DNA from: Spirosoma sp.
Lineage (GTDB): Bacteria > Bacteroidota > Bacteroidia > Cytophagales > Spirosomataceae
Direction of reading: 5' to 3'
Assembly (NCBI GenBank): GCA_025351545.1
Contig: JANXVQ010000640.1
Coordinates: 1-5,184 of the forward strand
DNA: 5,184 nucleotides
Shown here: positions 3,504 to 5,184 of the stretch, piece by piece
Layout: every line of letters begins with the position of its first letter
Numbering within the stretch: position 1 is the stretch's first letter
Made by a program: the position numbers and the translations under genes
Notes under the pieces: model-generated
What the model saw: only the letters and a program-made list of their open reading frames with translations
Database searches by the model: none
Told to the model about the DNA's origin: nothing

Positions 3504-5184
3504 GTGAAATTAATCTTAACTTTTTTGTTTTTTAGCTTATTATGCCCAATTGCCGGTTGGGCACAAACGCCTGTTACTTTCGACAAATGGCCTGCTAAAT
3601 TGCAACTTTACCCCCGCGATCAAACAAACCAATGTACGGTAGCAATTGCCGGGCGTGCGCCCGTTGGCAATGTTAAATTAATATCGCTGGTCGTACTTCG
3701 AGACCAAAAACGCTACCAGTATATACGCATAAAAACCGACTCCCTAACGGGGCGTTTCGCCTTTAATCCCGTTATCAAAGCCGAGCTAAGCCAGTATAGT
3801 TTTCAGGTATTTGCTCACCGGACTACACCGGGCGATTCCATTCAGGTGGCATTTCGCGATAGTATCGTTTGCGGGGATGTCTTTCTGGTTATGGGCCAGT
3901 CGAATGCCGTCGGGCGGTTTGATACTAATCCCTTTCGAAGTGAATTCTGTCGCACATTTGGCGTCAACAATGGCGATGTAGCCTATAACGCAGCCGATAC
4001 AACCTGGTGTCTGACCAATACTACTGAAGGGAACAATGCGCTCTGGAGTGTTGAGTTACAGCGCTTGATTAAAGAGCAACAGGGGATTCCAACAGCTGTA
4101 ATTAATGGAGCCGCCGGGTCAACAGATATTACCAGTCACGTCAGGCGGGATTCTAATCAGCCAGTCTCTATGAACACCCTATATGGGCGTTTGTATTATA
4201 GAGCCAGCAAAGCAGGCGCTGCCAGTCAGGTGAAAGCTATGATTTGGCGGCAAGGCGAGGCTGAAGCTACCAATGACCCTGATGTATATATGCGTATTTT
4301 CCCCCAGTTGTATAGCTATTGGAAAATAGACTATCCGGGAATAAAAAAAGTTTATCATTCGCAACTGAATATATTAACGGATGCTGTAGTAAAAGCAGGT
4401 GCCTTGCGTGATTTTCAACGGCGATCGAAGACTATATTCAGTGACAATGAGCCAATTGCTACGGTTGGTTTGCCAGGTTATCAGGGCTTACACTATAACG
4501 AAGCGGGTTATCGGCAATTCGGTCTGGAATTATATCGACTCGTAGCCGCCGATTTTTATGCATCTGCCGACACCAGCAATATTCATTCACCCAACCTTCA
4601 GCGGCTTTATTACAGTACACCCGCGAAAGACGAAATAACGCTTGAGTTTGATCGGAATCAGGTAATGCGCTGGCCTGCCGATACAACTATTATAAATCCG
4701 AAGACAGGTAGTACTTACGCACAAAGTTTATCAAATTTCATCTTTACTGATTACCCATCGGGCGAAAATAGCCTTATTAAATCAGTAACCGAACAGGGAA
4801 ATCGCCTGATCTTGAAACTGACAAAACCCATTACCGCCAAACACCTTACGTATCTACCCTCATCCTATCAGGATAACCAGGTGGGGTATTATATAGGGCC
4901 TGTAATTCGTAGCCGTCGGGGAATGCGGGCACTAACTTTCTATCAAGTTCCTATTGCTCCCCCATTGCCTGTCGCTTTCGATTTTCGGGCTACTGCGGTT
5001 GATACAAGCGCCATTAAGCTTACGTGGGATAATAAATCGGACAGTGTGTCTAAATGGTCTATTGAGCGGGCAGATACCGGTGGCCTCTTTAAACCACTGG
5101 CTCTTGTAGCCGGTGCAGCTAATTCTTATGAAGATCTTCGGAAATCTAATCATGTTGACTCATTACAAGTTGGCAAAATTTACG
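3504..5184 (+). CDS. Secreted SASA/GQSN-type carbohydrate esterase, 3' end outside window
   Basis: The frame is open from 3468 to the window end, and 560 residues are visible. No in-frame ATG exists near the front. GTG at 3504 is chosen because it gives a classic signal peptide: VKLILTFLFFSLL, then AGWA with likely cleavage before Gln21. An N-terminal beta-rich region (about 22-120) is followed by an SGNH-hydrolase core of the sialate-O-acetylesterase (SASA) type. GQSNAVG at 131-137 carries the likely nucleophile Ser133. NGAAGSTD is at 201-208, WRQGEAEA at 248-255 fits the family WxQGExD block, and LHYNEAGY at 329-336 carries the likely catalytic His330. These enzymes remove acetyl groups from sugars or glycans outside the cytoplasm; the substrate here is unknown. 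A beta region (about 366-480) and a fibronectin-III-like domain (from about 488) follow. The missing end may hold a secretion or sorting domain. Alone after a promoter motif, it looks monocistronic at its 5' end. Confidence 0.82.
   Translation, partial: MKLILTFLFFSLLCPIAGWAQTPVTFDKWPAKLQLYPRDQTNQCTVAIAGRAPVGNVKLISLVVLRDQKRYQYIRIKTDSLTGRFAFNPVIKAELSQYSFQVFAHRTTPGDSIQVAFRDSIVCGDVFLVMGQSNAVGRFDTNPFRSEFCRTFGVNNGDVAYNAADTTWCLTNTTEGNNALWSVELQRLIKEQQGIPTAVINGAAGSTDITSHVRRDSNQPVSMNTLYGRLYYRASKAGAASQVKAMIWRQGEAEATNDPDVYMRIFPQLYSYWKIDYPGIKKVYHSQLNILTDAVVKAGALRDFQRRSKTIFSDNEPIATVGLPGYQGLHYNEAGYRQFGLELYRLVAADFYASADTSNIHSPNLQRLYYSTPAKDEITLEFDRNQVMRWPADTTIINPKTGSTYAQSLSNFIFTDYPSGENSLIKSVTEQGNRLILKLTKPITAKHLTYLPSSYQDNQVGYYIGPVIRSRRGMRALTFYQVPIAPPLPVAFDFRATAVDTSAIKLTWDNKSDSVSKWSIERADTGGLFKPLALVAGAANSYEDLRKSNHVDSLQVGKIY

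Noticed and set aside
4179..5153. Three minus-strand open frames (4179-4364, 4459-4686, 4932-5153)
   Set aside because: All lie opposite the long esterase frame, which has clear catalytic motifs, so these are shadows.

Overview
The window looks like chromosomal DNA of a member of the Bacteroidota, most likely a Cytophagales/Spirosoma-type organism. The signs are genes without Shine-Dalgarno sequences, a perfect TAnnTTTG promoter element upstream of the last gene, and protein types common there (DUF4405/NTF2-like membrane protein, secreted GQSN-type esterase with a fibronectin-like domain). The taxonomic call is an inference.

The left part (1 to about 1424) looks like a stretch of integron-type gene cassettes without a visible integrase. 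Two imperfect palindromes (185-270 and 881-944) have attC architecture: outer boxes GCCCAAC...GTTGGGT, a short unpaired spacer, inner complementary boxes, and a variable centre. A third site keeps only the left box (1383-1389). Between them lie a small Bor-like lipoprotein gene (492-815) and a small two-helix membrane protein gene (1073-1282), both on the + strand. The non-coding flanks of the two genes resemble each other although the genes do not. A family of about 30-bp repeats (core GGCGACAGG) recurs six times. The segment before the first palindrome (1-184) has no convincing gene.

The middle part carries a Coq4-like membrane protein (1425-1958) with an intact HDxxH-x11-E metal-site signature. 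It starts just after the partial third site. After a 279-bp gap comes a DUF4405-type membrane protein fused to a predicted NTF2/SnoaL-like domain (2238-2954).

The gap 2955-3503 holds a strong terminator-like hairpin (3027-3082), a second long hairpin (3104-3162), about 300 bp in which I recognise nothing, and a promoter motif (3473-3480). The right end is a secreted carbohydrate-esterase-like protein of the SASA/GQSN type. It starts at a GTG (3504) and runs off the window. The last three genes look like separate transcription units; nothing suggests that they work together or with the cassettes.
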